From Kutzneria kofuensis (GTDB lineage Bacteria; Actinomycetota; Actinomycetes; Mycobacteriales; Pseudonocardiaceae), in assembly GCF_014203355.1 (NCBI RefSeq), contig NZ_JACHIR010000001.1, forward strand, positions 5,892,038 to 5,956,037: a stretch of DNA of 64,000 nucleotides, given 5' to 3'. This document shows, piece after piece, positions 17,804 through 28,472 of the stretch. Below the pieces are notes generated by a model. It worked only from the letters and a program-made list of their open reading frames with translations, had not been told where the DNA came from and did not search any database. Within the stretch, counting starts at the first letter, position 1. Each line of letters starts with the position of its first letter. Made by a program: the position numbers and the translations under genes.

Positions 17804-18891
17804 AGAACATCCTGGTCGCGGCCGCCGTCGCGCTGGTCGTGTCCATCCTGCTCACGCCGTACCTGATCCGGGTGTTCTCCCGGCAGGGCTTCGGCCAGGA
17901 GATCCGGGAGGAGGGGCCGGAGAGCCACCAGAAGAAGCGCGGCACGCCCACCATGGGCGGCGTCGCCATCCTGGTCGCGATGTGGGCCGGCTACCTGGTC
18001 TCCCATCTGTACAGCTACATGGCCAAGGGCCCGACCCAGGCCGACGTGCCGGTCAGCGTCACCGGCCTGCTGATCCTGATGCTGACCTCGGCGCTGGGCC
18101 TGGTCGGCTTCCTGGACGACTTCATCAAGATCCGCAAGCAGCGCAACCTGGGCCTGAACAAGACGGCCAAGCTGGTCGGGCAGTTCGTGGCCACCATCGC
18201 GTTCGCGCTGCTGGCGGTCCAGTTCGCCAACCGGGACGGCATCACGCCCGCCTCGGTGAACCTGTCCTTCGTGCGCGACCTGCCGGTGATCTCCTTCGGC
18301 GTCATCGGCTTCGTGGTCTTCTGCTACGGCGTGGTCAGCGCCTGGTCCAACGCGGTCAACCTGACCGACGGCCTGGACGGCCTGGCCGGCGGCTCGTCGG
18401 CGATGGTGCTCGGCTCGTACGTGATCATCTCGTTCTGGCAGTTCCGCTGGAACTGCGCGACGGTGTCCTCGCTGGGCTGCTACATCGTGCGCGACCCGCT
18501 GGACGTGGCCCTGGTGGCGGCCTCGGCGATGGCCGGCTGCATCGGCTTCCTGTGGTGGAACGCGGCCCCGGCCAAGATCTTCATGGGTGACACCGGCTCG
18601 CTGGCGCTGGGCGGCCTGGTCGCCGGCCTGTCCATGGTCACCCGCACCGAGCTGCTGATGATCATCATCGGCGGCCTGTTCGTGGTCGAGGTGGTCTCGG
18701 TCGGCAGCCAGATCGCGGTGTTCCGCACGACCCGGCGGCGGCTGTTCCGGATGGCGCCGTTCCACCACCACTTCGAGCTGGCCGGCTGGGCCGAGACGAC
18801 AGTGATCATCAGGTTCTGGCTGCTCGCCGGCATCTGCTGCATGTTCGGCCTCGGCCTGTTCTACAGCGACTGGCTGAGCCTGACCGGATGA
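17800..18891 (+). CDS. mraY: Phospho-MurNAc-pentapeptide translocase MraY
   Basis: A 363-residue polytopic membrane enzyme that transfers phospho-MurNAc-pentapeptide to undecaprenyl phosphate, making lipid I. About ten hydrophobic helices are visible. Diagnostic motifs are [12 protein letters not shown] near residue 45-57, the Asp pair LDDF (Asp106, Asp107), [12 protein letters not shown] (from Asn187) and APFHHHFE near the C-terminus. The ATG at 17800 overlaps the murF stop; an upstream in-frame start would lie inside murF. Confidence 0.95.
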   Translation: MKNILVAAAVALVVSILLTPYLIRVFSRQGFGQEIREEGPESHQKKRGTPTMGGVAILVAMWAGYLVSHLYSYMAKGPTQADVPVSVTGLLILMLTSALGLVGFLDDFIKIRKQRNLGLNKTAKLVGQFVATIAFALLAVQFANRDGITPASVNLSFVRDLPVISFGVIGFVVFCYGVVSAWSNAVNLTDGLDGLAGGSSAMVLGSYVIISFWQFRWNCATVSSLGCYIVRDPLDVALVAASAMAGCIGFLWWNAAPAKIFMGDTGSLALGGLVAGLSMVTRTELLMIIIGGLFVVEVVSVGSQIAVFRTTRRRLFRMAPFHHHFELAGWAETTVIIRFWLLAGICCMFGLGLFYSDWLSLTG

Positions 18892-20273
18892 GCGGCCCGG
18901 GGGTGTTCGCGTCGAAGCGGGTTCTGGTCGCGGGGGCCGGTGTCACCGGCCCCTCGGTGGTGCGCGCGCTGCTGCGCGAGGGCGCGTCCGTCACGGTCAC
19001 CGACGCCGACGAGGGCCGGCTGGCCAAGCTGGCCGACAGTGTCGACGGACTTGGGGTGGCCGAGCCGGCCGTCGGCCTGACCGAGCCGCCGGCCGGCACG
19101 GACCTCGTGGTCACCGCGCCGGGGTGGAAGCCCACCGCGCCGCTGCTGGTCGCGGCGGCCGACGCCGGCATCGAGGTCATCGGTGACGTGGAGCTGGCCT
19201 GGCGACTGTGCCGGCGGATGGACGAGCCGTCGGCGTGGCTGGTCGTCACCGGCACGAACGGCAAGACCACCACCGTCGGCATGCTGGAGTCGATCCTCAA
19301 GGCCGCTGGCCTGGACGCGATCGCCTGCGGCAACATCGGCCTGCCGGTGCTGGAGGCCATCGAAGGCGGCCACCGGGTGCTGGCCGTGGAGCTGTCCAGC
19401 TTCCAGCTGCACTGGGCGCCGTCGGTGCGGCCGGTCGCCGGCGCGCTGCTCAACATCGCCGAGGACCACCTGGACTGGCACGGCTCCCTGGAGGCGTACG
19501 CGCAGGCCAAGGCCCGGGTCCTGACCGGCGACGTGGCCATCGGCGGCGTCGACGACCCGTACGTGGCGAAGCTGCTGGTCAACTCGCCGGCGGCGCGCAA
19601 GGTCGGCGTCACGCTGGAGGAGCCGCTGGCCGACCAGCTCGGCGTGCACGACGGCAAGCTGGTCGACCGCGCCTTCGGCGACGCTGATCTGGTCGACGTC
19701 GACGACGTCAGGCCGGGCGGCCCGCCGGGACTGACCGACGCCCTCGTGGCGGCGGCCGTGGCGCGGGCGTACGGCGTCACGGCGCAGGCGGTCGCGGATG
19801 GGTTGCGCGCCTACCGGCCGGCGGCGCACCGCGCCGCTGTCGTCGCGGAGCAGGGCGGCATCACGTACGTGAACGACTCCAAGGCGACCAACCCGCACGC
19901 GGCGGCGGCGTCCATCCGTGCCCACGACCGGGTGGTCTGGATCGCCGGCGGCCTGCTCAAGGGCGCCTCCGTGGACGACCTGGTGGCCGAGACCGCGCCG
20001 CGGCTGGCGGGCGTGGTGCTGATCGGGCAGGACCGCGACGTGATCGCCGCCGCGCTGGCGCGACACGCGCCCGATGTCCCGGTGAGCCAGGTGGCCACGG
20101 GAGACGATGACGCCATGACGAGGGCGGTTGACCTGGCGGGCGCAATGGCACATCCGGGTGATGTCGTGCTGTTGGCGCCGGCGGCGGCATCCATGGACAT
20201 GTTCACCGACTACGGGCACCGGGGGCGGGCATTCGCCGAGGCGGTGCTGACCCGTCTCGGTCTGCCGACATGA
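18888..20273 (+). CDS. murD: UDP-MurNAc-L-Ala:D-Glu ligase MurD
   Basis: A 461-residue Mur ligase adding D-glutamate to UDP-MurNAc-L-Ala. The Rossmann-like N-terminus is [13 protein letters not shown], the ATP loop is GTNGKTTT (from residue 122), and [12 protein letters not shown] and [10 protein letters not shown] are the central and C-terminal signatures. Overlaps with mraY and ftsW are 4 nt each. Nothing is missing compared with family members. Confidence 0.95.
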   Translation: MSGPGVFASKRVLVAGAGVTGPSVVRALLREGASVTVTDADEGRLAKLADSVDGLGVAEPAVGLTEPPAGTDLVVTAPGWKPTAPLLVAAADAGIEVIGDVELAWRLCRRMDEPSAWLVVTGTNGKTTTVGMLESILKAAGLDAIACGNIGLPVLEAIEGGHRVLAVELSSFQLHWAPSVRPVAGALLNIAEDHLDWHGSLEAYAQAKARVLTGDVAIGGVDDPYVAKLLVNSPAARKVGVTLEEPLADQLGVHDGKLVDRAFGDADLVDVDDVRPGGPPGLTDALVAAAVARAYGVTAQAVADGLRAYRPAAHRAAVVAEQGGITYVNDSKATNPHAAAASIRAHDRVVWIAGGLLKGASVDDLVAETAPRLAGVVLIGQDRDVIAAALARHAPDVPVSQVATGDDDAMTRAVDLAGAMAHPGDVVLLAPAAASMDMFTDYGHRGRAFAEAVLTRLGLPT

Positions 20274-21739
20274 GCCCCGGCACTACGAGCACAGGGGTGG
20301 AGCGCTCGGCCCGCTCGTCCCGCCGCACGGCGAAGGGAAGCCGGTTCACGGCGCTGCGGCAGGGCCTGACCGCGTGGCTGGGCCGGCCGCTGGCGTCGTT
20401 CCACCTGCTGCTGGCCGTGTTCGGCCTGCTCGCCGTGATCGGCCTGGTGATGGTGCTGTCCGCGTCGGCGGTGCAGGACGCGCAGAAGACCACGCTGTCC
20501 AGCTTCGGCAAGCCGATGCTGCTGGACGCGCTGGGCCTGATCGGGTTCTACCTCGGACTGCGCGTCCCGCTGCGCTGGCTGCGCCAGTTCAGCCCCACAC
20601 TGCTGCTGATCGCCGCCGGGCTGCTGGCGCTCGTGCTGACGCCGCTCGGCTCCGGCGCCAACGGCCGTGAGCACTCCTGGTTCACGCTCGGCTCGCTGTC
20701 CTTCCAGCCGGTCGAGCTGGCCAAGGTCGCGCTGGCGCTGTGGGGCGCGCACGTGCTCGTGACCAAGCGGGCGCTGCTGACCCAGTACCGGCACCTGCTG
20801 GTGCCGCTGGTGCCGGTGTCCATGGTGCTGTTCGCGCTGATCATGCTGCAGCCCGACCTGGGCAGCACCGTCAGCCTGGGCATCGTGCTGCTGGCCCTGC
20901 TCTGGTACGTCGGCGCGCCGATGCGGCTGTTCGCGGTCGTGCTGGGCAGCGCCACCGCCGCGGTCATCGTGTCGTCCATCGGCAGCGGCTACCGCAACAC
21001 CCGGCTCACCGTGTTCCTCAACCCGGACTCGGACCCGCTCGGCGCTGGCCAGCAGCCGCTGCAGGCGCTGTACGCGCTGGCCGACGGCGGCCTGTTCGGC
21101 CGCGGCCTCGGGCAGGGGGCGGCCAAGTTCAACTACCTGTCCAACGTCCAGAACGACTTCATCTTCGCCCTCATCGGCGAGGAGCTCGGCTTCATCGGCG
21201 CCATCGTGGTGCTGGGCCTTTTCGGCATGCTCGCCGTCGTCGGCCTGCGGATCGCCGCCCGCAACACCGACCCGTGGATCCGGCTGGTGGCCTCCGCGCT
21301 GACCGCGTGGATCGTCGGCCAGGCCGCCATCAACGTCGGGTACGTGATCGGGTTGCTTCCCGTCACGGGTATCACACTGCCGCTCATCTCGGCGGGCGGC
21401 ACGTCAATCGTGATAACCATGATGGCGTTCGGGATCCTCGCCAACTGCGCCCGCAACGAGCCGGACGCGGTGGCGGCGCTGCGCTCCCTCGGCCCCGGTC
21501 GGGTCGGCGGGCTGCTGCGCCTGCCGGCGCCCGAACCGTACCGGCCGCCGGCCCGGCGCAAACCGGTGCGACCATCGACACCGCCGCGCGGCGCCGCGCG
21601 CACCGGTGGCAGCCGGGCCGCCGCGCCCTCGCCCGAGGAGCGGCGACGGGTGCACCGCTCTGCGCCGCCGACCGAGTACCGGCGGCGTAGCGCCTGGCGC
21701 TCCGGCCACGGACGTTCGACAGAAGGAGGACGGCGTTGA
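20270..21739 (+). CDS. ftsW: SEDS peptidoglycan polymerase FtsW
   Basis: A 489-residue SEDS glycosyltransferase that polymerises septal glycan with FtsI. About ten membrane segments span residues 40-410. Conserved elements are [33 protein letters not shown] and the loop [19 protein letters not shown]. The N-terminal 35 residues and the C-terminal 80 residues are cytoplasmic and Arg/Pro-rich, as in actinobacterial FtsW. The stop codon overlaps the TTG start of murG. Confidence 0.94.
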   Translation: MSPGTTSTGVERSARSSRRTAKGSRFTALRQGLTAWLGRPLASFHLLLAVFGLLAVIGLVMVLSASAVQDAQKTTLSSFGKPMLLDALGLIGFYLGLRVPLRWLRQFSPTLLLIAAGLLALVLTPLGSGANGREHSWFTLGSLSFQPVELAKVALALWGAHVLVTKRALLTQYRHLLVPLVPVSMVLFALIMLQPDLGSTVSLGIVLLALLWYVGAPMRLFAVVLGSATAAVIVSSIGSGYRNTRLTVFLNPDSDPLGAGQQPLQALYALADGGLFGRGLGQGAAKFNYLSNVQNDFIFALIGEELGFIGAIVVLGLFGMLAVVGLRIAARNTDPWIRLVASALTAWIVGQAAINVGYVIGLLPVTGITLPLISAGGTSIVITMMAFGILANCARNEPDAVAALRSLGPGRVGGLLRLPAPEPYRPPARRKPVRPSTPPRGAARTGGSRAAAPSPEERRRVHRSAPPTEYRRRSAWRSGHGRSTEGGRR

Positions 21740-22836
21740 CCGCCCCAGACCGGATGGGCCCCTGCGTTGTCGTCGCGGGCGGCGGGACCGCCGGACACAT
21801 CGAGCCGGCGCTGGCGCTGGCGGACGCCGTGATGCGGGCCCGCCCCGACGCCCGCGTGGTCGCGCTGGGCACCGCGCGCGGCCTGGAGAGCAAGATCGTG
21901 CCGGCCCGCGGCTACCCGCTGGAGATGATCCCGCCGGTGCCGATGCCCCGGAAGCCCTCGCCCGACCTGCTCAAGCTGCCGCTGAAGGTGCGGGAGTCGA
22001 TCAAGCAGACCAAGGCGGTGCTGGACCGGGTCGGCGCCGACGTGGTGGTCGGCTTCGGCGGCTACGTGTCGCTGCCGGCGTACCTGGCCGCCCGCGGCAA
22101 GGTGCCGATCGTCGTGCACGAGGCCAACGCGCGGGCCGGCCTGGCCAACAAGGTCGGCGCGAAGTTCGCCGAGCGGGTCGCCGCCGCGGTGCCCAACTCG
22201 GGGCTGCCGGACGCGCAGGTGATCGGCATCCCGCTGCGGCACTCGATCACGTCCATGGACCGCGCCGCGCTGCGCGCCCAGGCCCGCCAGTTCTTCGGGC
22301 TGCACCCGACCGCCCCGGTGCTGTTCGTGTCCGGCGGCTCGCAGGGCGCCCGGTCGCTGAACAACGCCGTGTCCAACGCGGCCGCCGCGTTCGCCCAGGC
22401 CGGCGTCGGCGTGCTGCACGCCCACGGCCCCAAGAACACGCTCGTGGTGCAGGACGTGCCAGGCGCGCCGCCGTACGTGGCGGTGCCGTACGTGGAACGC
22501 ATGGACCTCGCCTACGCGGCGGCGGACCTGATGCTGTGCCGGTCCGGCGCGATGACCGTCGCCGAGGTGTCCGCAGTCGGGCTGCCGGCGGTGTTCGTGC
22601 CGCTGCCGCACGGCAACGGTGAGCAGGCGCTGAACGCGCTGCCGATCGTGGAGGCCGGTGGCGGCCTGCTGATCCCGGACGAGGAGCTCACGCCGGAGCG
22701 GGTCGTGGAGGACGTGCTGCCGCTGGTCGGCGACCGCACACGGCTGGCCGTGATGAGCAACGCCGCCCGGTCCGGTGGCCACCGCGTGGCCGCCGACGTG
22801 CTGGCGCAGATAGTGCTGTCGGTGGTGAACAAGTGA
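21736..22836 (+). CDS. murG: UDP-GlcNAc:lipid I glycosyltransferase MurG
   Basis: A 366-residue GT-B enzyme that converts lipid I to lipid II at the inner membrane face. The glycine-rich loop is [15 protein letters not shown] (from about residue 14), with [21 protein letters not shown] and the C-terminal donor motif [11 protein letters not shown]. The TTG at 21736 overlaps the ftsW stop (TTGA) and has GAAGGAGG 6 nt upstream. An ATG at 21754 is possible but would lose coupling. Confidence 0.95.
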   Translation: MTAPDRMGPCVVVAGGGTAGHIEPALALADAVMRARPDARVVALGTARGLESKIVPARGYPLEMIPPVPMPRKPSPDLLKLPLKVRESIKQTKAVLDRVGADVVVGFGGYVSLPAYLAARGKVPIVVHEANARAGLANKVGAKFAERVAAAVPNSGLPDAQVIGIPLRHSITSMDRAALRAQARQFFGLHPTAPVLFVSGGSQGARSLNNAVSNAAAAFAQAGVGVLHAHGPKNTLVVQDVPGAPPYVAVPYVERMDLAYAAADLMLCRSGAMTVAEVSAVGLPAVFVPLPHGNGEQALNALPIVEAGGGLLIPDEELTPERVVEDVLPLVGDRTRLAVMSNAARSGGHRVAADVLAQIVLSVVNK

Positions 22837-24191
22837 AGGCGCCCATCCACTTCGTCGGCATCGGCGGCGCCGGCATGAGCGGCATCGCCCGCATCCTGCT
22901 GGCCCGTGGCGTCGAGGTGTCCGGTTCGGACGCCAAGGACTCGCGCACCGTGCTCGCGCTGCGGGCGCAGGGGGCGCGCATCGAGCTGGGGCACGCGGCG
23001 TCGCATCTCGGCAACGCGCAGACGCTCGTCGTGTCGAGCGCCATCAAGCCGGACAACCCGGAGCTGGTCGAGGCCAAGGCGCGCGGCATCACCGTGCTGC
23101 ACCGGTCGCAGGCGCTGGCGTCCCTGATGGTCGGGCGGCGCGCGGCGTGCATCGCCGGCACCCACGGCAAGACGTCCACGACCTCGATGCTCACGGTGGC
23201 GTTGCAGCACTGCGGGCTGGACCCGTCGTTCGCCATCGGCGGCGACCTCAACGAGTCCGGTGCGAACGCCCACCACGGCTCCGGAGACGTGTTCGTGGCC
23301 GAGGCCGACGAGAGCGACGGCTCGTTCCTCGTGTTCGAGCCGGCCGTCGCGGTCGTCACCAACGTCGAGGCCGACCACCTGGACCACCACGGCACCGTCG
23401 AGGCGTATGTCGGCGTGTTCGACTCGTTCGTGCAGCGCATCGAGCCCGACGGCGTGCTGATCGCGTGCGTCGACGACCCCGGCTCCGCCGCGTTGGCCGA
23501 CCGTGCCGAGAAGCTCGGCGTGCGGGTCCGGCGATACGGCGCCGATGGCCCGGACGCGCGGATCCTTTCGTACACGCCGGTCGAGACCGGCGGCCTGGCC
23601 GTCGTGGAGATCGACGGGCAGCGGGTCGAGGTGCGGACCGCCGTGCCCGGCTCGCACATGGCCGCCAACGCCATCGGCGCCCTGCTGGCCGGTCTGGAAC
23701 TGGGCGCACCCCTCGACGGGCTGCTCGCCGGGCTCGCCGCGTTCGGCGGTGTGCGGCGGCGGTTCGAGTTCAAGGGCGTCAGCGGCGGGGTTCGGCTGTA
23801 CGACGACTACGCCCACCACCCCACCGAGGTCGCCGCCGCTTTGACGGCGGCCCGGCCCGTGGCCGGCGACGGTCGGCTACTGGTGATCTTCCAGCCGCAT
23901 CTGTACTCGCGGACGCGGGAGTTCTCCGTGCAGTTCGGGGAGGCCCTCGGGTTGGCGGATGAGGTTGTGGTGCTTGACGTCTACGGCGCCCGTGAGGACC
24001 CGATGCCCGGCGTCACCGGTGCCGTGGTCGCCGACGCCGTGACGCTGCCCGAGGGGGCCGTGCACTACGAGCCGTCGTTCGACCGGGTGCCGGGGTTGGT
24101 CGCCGGTCTCGTCAAGCCCGGCGATCTCGTGCTGACCATGGGGGCCGGCGACGTGACCATGCTCGGTCCCGAGATCATCGCGGCGCTATGA
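22833..24191 (+). CDS. murC: UDP-MurNAc:L-Ala ligase MurC
   Basis: A 452-residue Mur ligase for the first peptide-addition step. The N-terminus [14 protein letters not shown] is the MurC UDP-binding signature, the ATP loop is GTHGKTST (from residue 109) and [11 protein letters not shown] and DDYAHHPTE are conserved. The GTG overlaps the murG stop by 4 nt, and its own stop overlaps ftsQ by 4 nt. Confidence 0.95.
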   Translation: MKAPIHFVGIGGAGMSGIARILLARGVEVSGSDAKDSRTVLALRAQGARIELGHAASHLGNAQTLVVSSAIKPDNPELVEAKARGITVLHRSQALASLMVGRRAACIAGTHGKTSTTSMLTVALQHCGLDPSFAIGGDLNESGANAHHGSGDVFVAEADESDGSFLVFEPAVAVVTNVEADHLDHHGTVEAYVGVFDSFVQRIEPDGVLIACVDDPGSAALADRAEKLGVRVRRYGADGPDARILSYTPVETGGLAVVEIDGQRVEVRTAVPGSHMAANAIGALLAGLELGAPLDGLLAGLAAFGGVRRRFEFKGVSGGVRLYDDYAHHPTEVAAALTAARPVAGDGRLLVIFQPHLYSRTREFSVQFGEALGLADEVVVLDVYGAREDPMPGVTGAVVADAVTLPEGAVHYEPSFDRVPGLVAGLVKPGDLVLTMGAGDVTMLGPEIIAAL

Positions 24192-25273
24192 CCGAGGAGG
24201 ACCCGGCTCGCCGGCGACCCGCGTCCGACCGGACCGCCTCGGAGCATTCCGGTTCGGACCGGGCTGCGTCGGAGGCGGCCGGTTCGGACCGGGCGTCGGA
24301 GGGTGCCGGTTCGGACCGGGCGGTCTCCGGACGGTCGGGTTCGGACCGGGCTGGTTCGGAGGGAGCCGGCCCCGAGCGGGCTGCCTCCGGACGGTCGGAC
24401 CGGGTCGGTTCCGGGGATTCCCGTCCTGGGCGCGGCGCCTCCGAGCGGGTGTCGAGGCGGGCCGGTTCCGACCGGTCGGCCCGTCCGGGTCGGGGAGCTT
24501 CCGGCCGGGTCGTCTCCGATCGCACCGGCTCCGGACGCATCGTCTCCAACCGCGCCCGCCGGACGACCCGCGGCCGGGTCCGCCGCCGTGGCCCCAGCCG
24601 CGGCAAGATCATCCGCCGCCGCGTCATCGCCCTGGTTGTCGTCTTCGGCACGCTCGGGCTGCTCTACGGCGTGTACTTCACGCCCCTGCTGGGCGTGCGG
24701 TCCGTGCAGGTGCTCGGCACCAAGGACCTCACCCAGCGGCAGGTCCTCGACGCCGCCGCCGTGCCGTCCGGCAATCCCATGCTCACCATCGACCTGGCCG
24801 CCATCCGCGACCGGGTCGCCGCCATCGACCGGGTCGCCTCCGTCAACGTTTCCCGCTCCTGGCCCGCCACCGTCCGCATCGACGTCGCCGAACGCGTCGC
24901 CGTCGGCGTCATCAAGACTCCTGGCGGGGCGCATCTCGTCGACCACACCGCCAAGGACTTCGCCACCGTCCCCTCGGCTCCCGCCGGCCTCCCGGAGCTG
25001 CAGCTGACGCGCTCCGCCACCACGGATCCGACTGCCGTCGCCGTGGTCCAGGTCCTCATGGCCGTGCCCGAGAAGATCCGCGCCGAGGTCCTCTCGGTGT
25101 CCGCGAAGTCCCCCAACTCCGTCGTCCTCGCCCTCTCCGCCGGGCGCCAGGTCCGCTGGGGCGGCACCGCGGATTCCACGCGCAAGGCCGCCGTGCTGAC
25201 CGCCCTGATGTCCCAGCCCGGCAAGGTCTACGACGTCTCCAGCCCCCAGCTGGCCACCATCTCCAACCCGTAG
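24188..25273 (+). CDS. ftsQ: Divisome protein FtsQ with long repetitive N-terminus
   Basis: A 361-residue bitopic divisome scaffold. Residues 1-145 are an unusually long cytoplasmic region built of repeated GSDRA-type units (GSDRA at 22, 32, 41 and 51, GSDRS at 93), rich in Ser, Arg, Gly, Asp and Glu. The DNA shows the matching GGTTCGGACCGGG repeat. A membrane helix follows at about 146-164. The POTRA domain begins [20 protein letters not shown] near 169, and the FtsQ beta domain runs to the end. It closes the overlapping operon; ftsZ does not follow directly because a minus-strand gene intervenes. Confidence 0.9.
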   Translation: MTEEDPARRRPASDRTASEHSGSDRAASEAAGSDRASEGAGSDRAVSGRSGSDRAGSEGAGPERAASGRSDRVGSGDSRPGRGASERVSRRAGSDRSARPGRGASGRVVSDRTGSGRIVSNRARRTTRGRVRRRGPSRGKIIRRRVIALVVVFGTLGLLYGVYFTPLLGVRSVQVLGTKDLTQRQVLDAAAVPSGNPMLTIDLAAIRDRVAAIDRVASVNVSRSWPATVRIDVAERVAVGVIKTPGGAHLVDHTAKDFATVPSAPAGLPELQLTRSATTDPTAVAVVQVLMAVPEKIRAEVLSVSAKSPNSVVLALSAGRQVRWGGTADSTRKAAVLTALMSQPGKVYDVSSPQLATISNP

Positions 25274-25275
25274 AA

Positions 25276-25360
25276 CCCCGGCGAGTCCCGCCCACAGTCA
25301 CACCGAATGCACGAAACGGATTCACGCATTCGGGGTGACGCTAAGCGGGACTCGCCGGGG
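25276..25360. repeat. 85-bp nested palindrome between convergent genes
   Basis: Outer arms CCCCGGCGAGTCCCGC (25276-25291) and its exact complement (25345-25360) enclose inner arms GTCACACCGAATGC (25297-25310) and GCATTCGGGGTGAC (25326-25339), which have one mismatch. It starts within 3 bp of the ftsQ stop. Its right arm lies inside the 3' end of the convergent gene and encodes that protein's last residues. It likely terminates both transcripts. Confidence 0.85.
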
Positions 25361-26444
25361 TCCAGCCGGTCTTCAAGCCGGCGCCGGACAGCGGCACGAC
25401 AACCTCGCCCCACGAACCGCCGGCTGCGCGGGCGGCCGCCCAGCACACGGCGGCGGTGTCCTCGACGTACCAACCCTTCCGCGCCAGCTCGGACCGGCCC
25501 GCCAGCACCTGCTCCTCGGTCACGGTCGCGAACTCGTCAACGGCGGCGAGGATCTCCGCGCCACGGGCTGGCGCGGCGATGGCGATGCCCTCGGCGATGG
25601 TCGGCGAAGCGTCAACCGCAAGCGGCATCGAGGATCCGGCGCGCCAAGCGGCAGCCAAGGGGGCACAGTTCGCTGCCTGTACGGCCACGATGCGTGGGGC
25701 CGAGGGGATGAGTCCCGCGGCCAGCAACCCTGCCACCGCACGGGTGACTCCGAGCACGAGCGTCCCGTTCCCGACGGGCAGCACGAAGGTGTCGGGCAGC
25801 CGCCCGCCCAACTGCTCCCACACCTCGAACGCGTAGGTGGCGGTGCCGAGGTGGAACACGGGGTTGTAGACGTGACTCGCGTAGAAGGCCCCGCCGGATT
25901 CGACGGCCGAGATGGCCGCCGCGGCGGTGGCCTCCCGGTTGCCGGGCACCAGGTTGACGACGGCGCCGTGCGCCCTGACCTGGGCGATCTTCTTGGGCGA
26001 CGTCGACGACGGCACGAAGATCTCGGCCGGCAACCCGACCCGTGCCGAGTACGCGGCGACGGCGGTGCCGGCGTTGCCGCTGGAGTCGGCGATCACCCGG
26101 GACGCGCCGGCGGCGAGGGCTTGGGCGAGCAGGAGAACAACGCCGCGGTCCTTGAACGACAGTGTGGGGCTGGCGTACTCGACCTTGACGGAGATGCCGT
26201 CGCCGGCGGGCAGCAGTGGGGTGATCCCCTCACCGAGCGTGGCCGGCTGCCACCACCGAGCCGGCACGCCGAGGGCCTCGGCGTAACGCCAGGTCGTCAG
26301 CGGTCGGCCGGCGAGCTGTCCCAGCGGCACGGGGGCCGCGGGCGGCGCGGCCAGCCGCATCGGCACGCCGCAGCAGCGCCACGCCGGATCGCTGAACTCG
26401 AACTGTCGACCGCACTCGGGGCACACGCGCACAGGACCAGCCAC
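25341..26444 (-). CDS. Threonine-synthase-like PLP enzyme with N-terminal zinc ribbon
   Basis: A 367-residue fold-type II PLP enzyme. It begins with a small Cys motif (VCPECG ... WRCCG) seen in threonine-synthase-like proteins. It then has SFKDRG carrying the PLP lysine, DSSGNAGTAVAAY for the phosphate/substrate loop and PVGNGTLVLG for cofactor phosphate binding. Whether it makes threonine or uses another phosphorylated amino acid is undecided. The GTG at 26444 is chosen because TACCGT ends 6 nt upstream, a leaderless arrangement; a GTG at 26468 is the alternative. It lies in inverted orientation between ftsQ and ftsZ. Confidence 0.82.
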   Translation of the reverse strand: MAGPVRVCPECGRQFEFSDPAWRCCGVPMRLAAPPAAPVPLGQLAGRPLTTWRYAEALGVPARWWQPATLGEGITPLLPAGDGISVKVEYASPTLSFKDRGVVLLLAQALAAGASRVIADSSGNAGTAVAAYSARVGLPAEIFVPSSTSPKKIAQVRAHGAVVNLVPGNREATAAAAISAVESGGAFYASHVYNPVFHLGTATYAFEVWEQLGGRLPDTFVLPVGNGTLVLGVTRAVAGLLAAGLIPSAPRIVAVQAANCAPLAAAWRAGSSMPLAVDASPTIAEGIAIAAPARGAEILAAVDEFATVTEEQVLAGRSELARKGWYVEDTAAVCWAAARAAGGSWGEVVVPLSGAGLKTGWTPASPA

Positions 26445-26756
26445 GCGCTTACGGTACTGGCTACCCACCGTGACCGCGGCGGGCTTGGAGGTGATCTACG
26501 TCAAGGCCTCGCCGCGCCGCATTCCACAAGTGGGGCGGCGCTGTCCGGGAACGGGCCGGACCTCGCCCCACGGCACACGCGCGGCGGCCGCACAGACTAC
26601 GCTCTGCAGTGCGTGGTTCGGCGTGGACGCCGTACTCGGGGACATGCCTGAAAGAGGGGCGGCCGACGCGTCGGCCGTCGAAGACCTGGGTCCGTGTTCG
26701 GCGTGGCTGCTGGACCGTCGCACCTGTGGTGCATACCGTCCACCCCAATGTCGGGG

Positions 26757-26790
26757 TTGACATAACTCAAAGCCTTCGGTTGAGGTTGAG
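26757..26790 (+). promoter_or_regulatory. Candidate ftsZ promoter and operator
   Basis: TTGACA at 26757-26762 is followed by TAACTCAA, a spacer and TTGAGGTTGAG; AACTCAA (26764-26770) and TTGAGGTT (26780-26787) form an imperfect inverted repeat. No consensus -10 is evident at 16-18 bp, so an activator or alternative sigma is possible. The rest of the 438-bp gap (26445-26882) is non-coding leader. It must supply ftsZ transcription because read-through from ftsQ would cross an antisense gene. Confidence 0.45.
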
Positions 26791-26882
26791 AGTTTGACCG
26801 GAGCCTGGCCGGGGGCGGCCAGGACGGGAAGGTGACCACCGCAGGACGAGAGCTCGGTACCACGATCAGGAAGGCGGATCCG

Positions 26883-28223
26883 ATGACGCCCCCGCACAAC
26901 TACCTCGCGGTGATCAAAGTCGTCGGCATCGGCGGCGGCGGCGTCAACGCCGTGAACCGCATGATCGAGGTCGGGCTCAAGGGCGTCGAGTTCATCGCGG
27001 TGAACACCGACGCGCAGGCGCTGCTGATGTCCGACGCCGACGTCAAGCTGGACATCGGCCGCGAGCTGACCCGTGGCCTCGGCGCGGGCGCCAACCCCGA
27101 GGTCGGGCACAAGGCCGCCGAGGACCACCGTGAGGAGATCGAGGAGGTCCTCAAGGGGGCCGACATGGTCTTCGTGACGGCCGGCGAGGGCGGCGGCACG
27201 GGCACCGGCGGCGCGCCGGTGGTCGCCTCGATCGCCCGCAAGCTCGGCGCGCTCACCATCGGCGTGGTCACGCGGCCGTTCAGCTTCGAGGGCAAGCGCC
27301 GCGCGAAGCAGGCCGAGGACGGCATCACGCAGCTGCGCAACGAGTGCGACACCCTGATCGTCATCCCCAACGACCGGCTGCTGCAGCTCGGCGACGTGGG
27401 CGTGAGCCTGATGGACGCCTTCCGCTCCGCGGACGAGGTGCTGCTGTCCGGTGTCCAGGGCATCACCGACCTGATCACCACGCCCGGTCTGATCAACCTG
27501 GACTTCGCCGACGTGAAGAGCGTCATGTCCGGCGCGGGCAGCGCGCTGATGGGCATCGGCTCGGCCCGCGGCGAGGGCCGGGCGGTGCAGGCCGCGCAGA
27601 AGGCGATCAACTCGCCGCTGCTGGAGGCCTCGATGGACGGCGCGCACGGCGTGCTGCTGGCCATCGCCGGCGGCTCCGACCTGGGCCTGTTCGAGATCAA
27701 CGAGTCCGCGTCGCTGGTCCAGGAGGCCGCGCACCCGGACGCCAACATCATCTTCGGCACGGTGATCGACGACTCCCTCGGCGACGAGGTTCGGGTCACC
27801 GTGATCGCGGCCGGCTTCGACAGCGGCGGGCCGACGCACAAGAAGCTGGAGCCGACCGCGCTGACCTCGCCCCCGCGGTCCAGCACGGCCACCGCCGTCG
27901 CGGAGTCCGGCCAGCTCAGCAACCCGGTGCCGCAGCAGCAGGCCCAGCCGGCGACCCCACCGCCGGCGCAGCAGCACACGCCGCCGCCGGCCACGCACAA
28001 CCCGCCGCCGTCCAACGGCTACACCTCGGTCCCGCCGGCCAACACCGGCTACCAGCCGCCGAGCAGCACCCCGAGCAGCGGGCTGCCGCCGGTGAGCCGC
28101 CCCGCCACCGGCAACGGCTACCCGTCCCAGCCGGAGCGGCACGGCTCGCTGCCGTCCCGCGCCGTCCCGTTGCCCGAGGACCCGGACGACGAGGTGGACG
28201 TGCCGCCGTTCATGCGGCGCTGA
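26883..28223 (+). CDS. ftsZ: Cell division GTPase FtsZ
   Basis: A 446-residue tubulin homologue that forms the Z ring. The N-terminus is [20 protein letters not shown], the GTP-binding signature GGGTGTGG lies at residues 103-110, and the T7 synergy loop contains [11 protein letters not shown]. After the globular core (to about residue 315) comes a Pro/Gln/Ser-rich linker of about 110 residues. The conserved C-terminal peptide is [12 protein letters not shown], the SepF/FtsW contact site. The ATG at 26883 has AGGAAGG upstream; a longer in-frame start at 26832 would add an atypical extension. Confidence 0.95.
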   Translation: MTPPHNYLAVIKVVGIGGGGVNAVNRMIEVGLKGVEFIAVNTDAQALLMSDADVKLDIGRELTRGLGAGANPEVGHKAAEDHREEIEEVLKGADMVFVTAGEGGGTGTGGAPVVASIARKLGALTIGVVTRPFSFEGKRRAKQAEDGITQLRNECDTLIVIPNDRLLQLGDVGVSLMDAFRSADEVLLSGVQGITDLITTPGLINLDFADVKSVMSGAGSALMGIGSARGEGRAVQAAQKAINSPLLEASMDGAHGVLLAIAGGSDLGLFEINESASLVQEAAHPDANIIFGTVIDDSLGDEVRVTVIAAGFDSGGPTHKKLEPTALTSPPRSSTATAVAESGQLSNPVPQQQAQPATPPPAQQHTPPPATHNPPPSNGYTSVPPANTGYQPPSSTPSSGLPPVSRPATGNGYPSQPERHGSLPSRAVPLPEDPDDEVDVPPFMRR

Positions 28224-28283
28224 GCTGCCGCGAGCCACGCACGCCGCCCCCGACCGTCGGCCCCACAAGGCCCCGCCGGCCAC

Positions 28284-28421
28284 GTGAGTGGCTCATTTCG
28301 CTTCTGGAGCCACCTGAGCCACTCACATGCCTCCTCCGTGGAGCACGTGAGTGGCTCAGGTGCCTCCTGGGGGTAAGTAAGCCACTCACGTGCCCCCCCG
28401 GGAACCAACTGAGCCACTCAG
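28284..28421. repeat. Palindromic array, GTGAGTGGCTCA family
   Basis: Five copies of a 12-bp unit lie in alternating orientation: GTGAGTGGCTCA at 28284-28295 and 28347-28358, and its complement at 28315-28326, 28378-28389 (one mismatch) and 28410-28421 (last base differs). AGGTGCCTCC spacers are also shared. The array fills the ftsZ-pgeF gap, and the same family occurs at 41972-42026. Confidence 0.85.
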
Positions 28422-28472
28422 GTAGCGAAGTGCCGGGGCAGGGTCATGGTCGGACCGGGGAGAATCACCCTC

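Noticed and set aside
28284-28421. CRISPR-like regular repeats
   Set aside because: Units alternate in orientation, are only 12 bp and have no uniform unique spacers; no cas genes are present.
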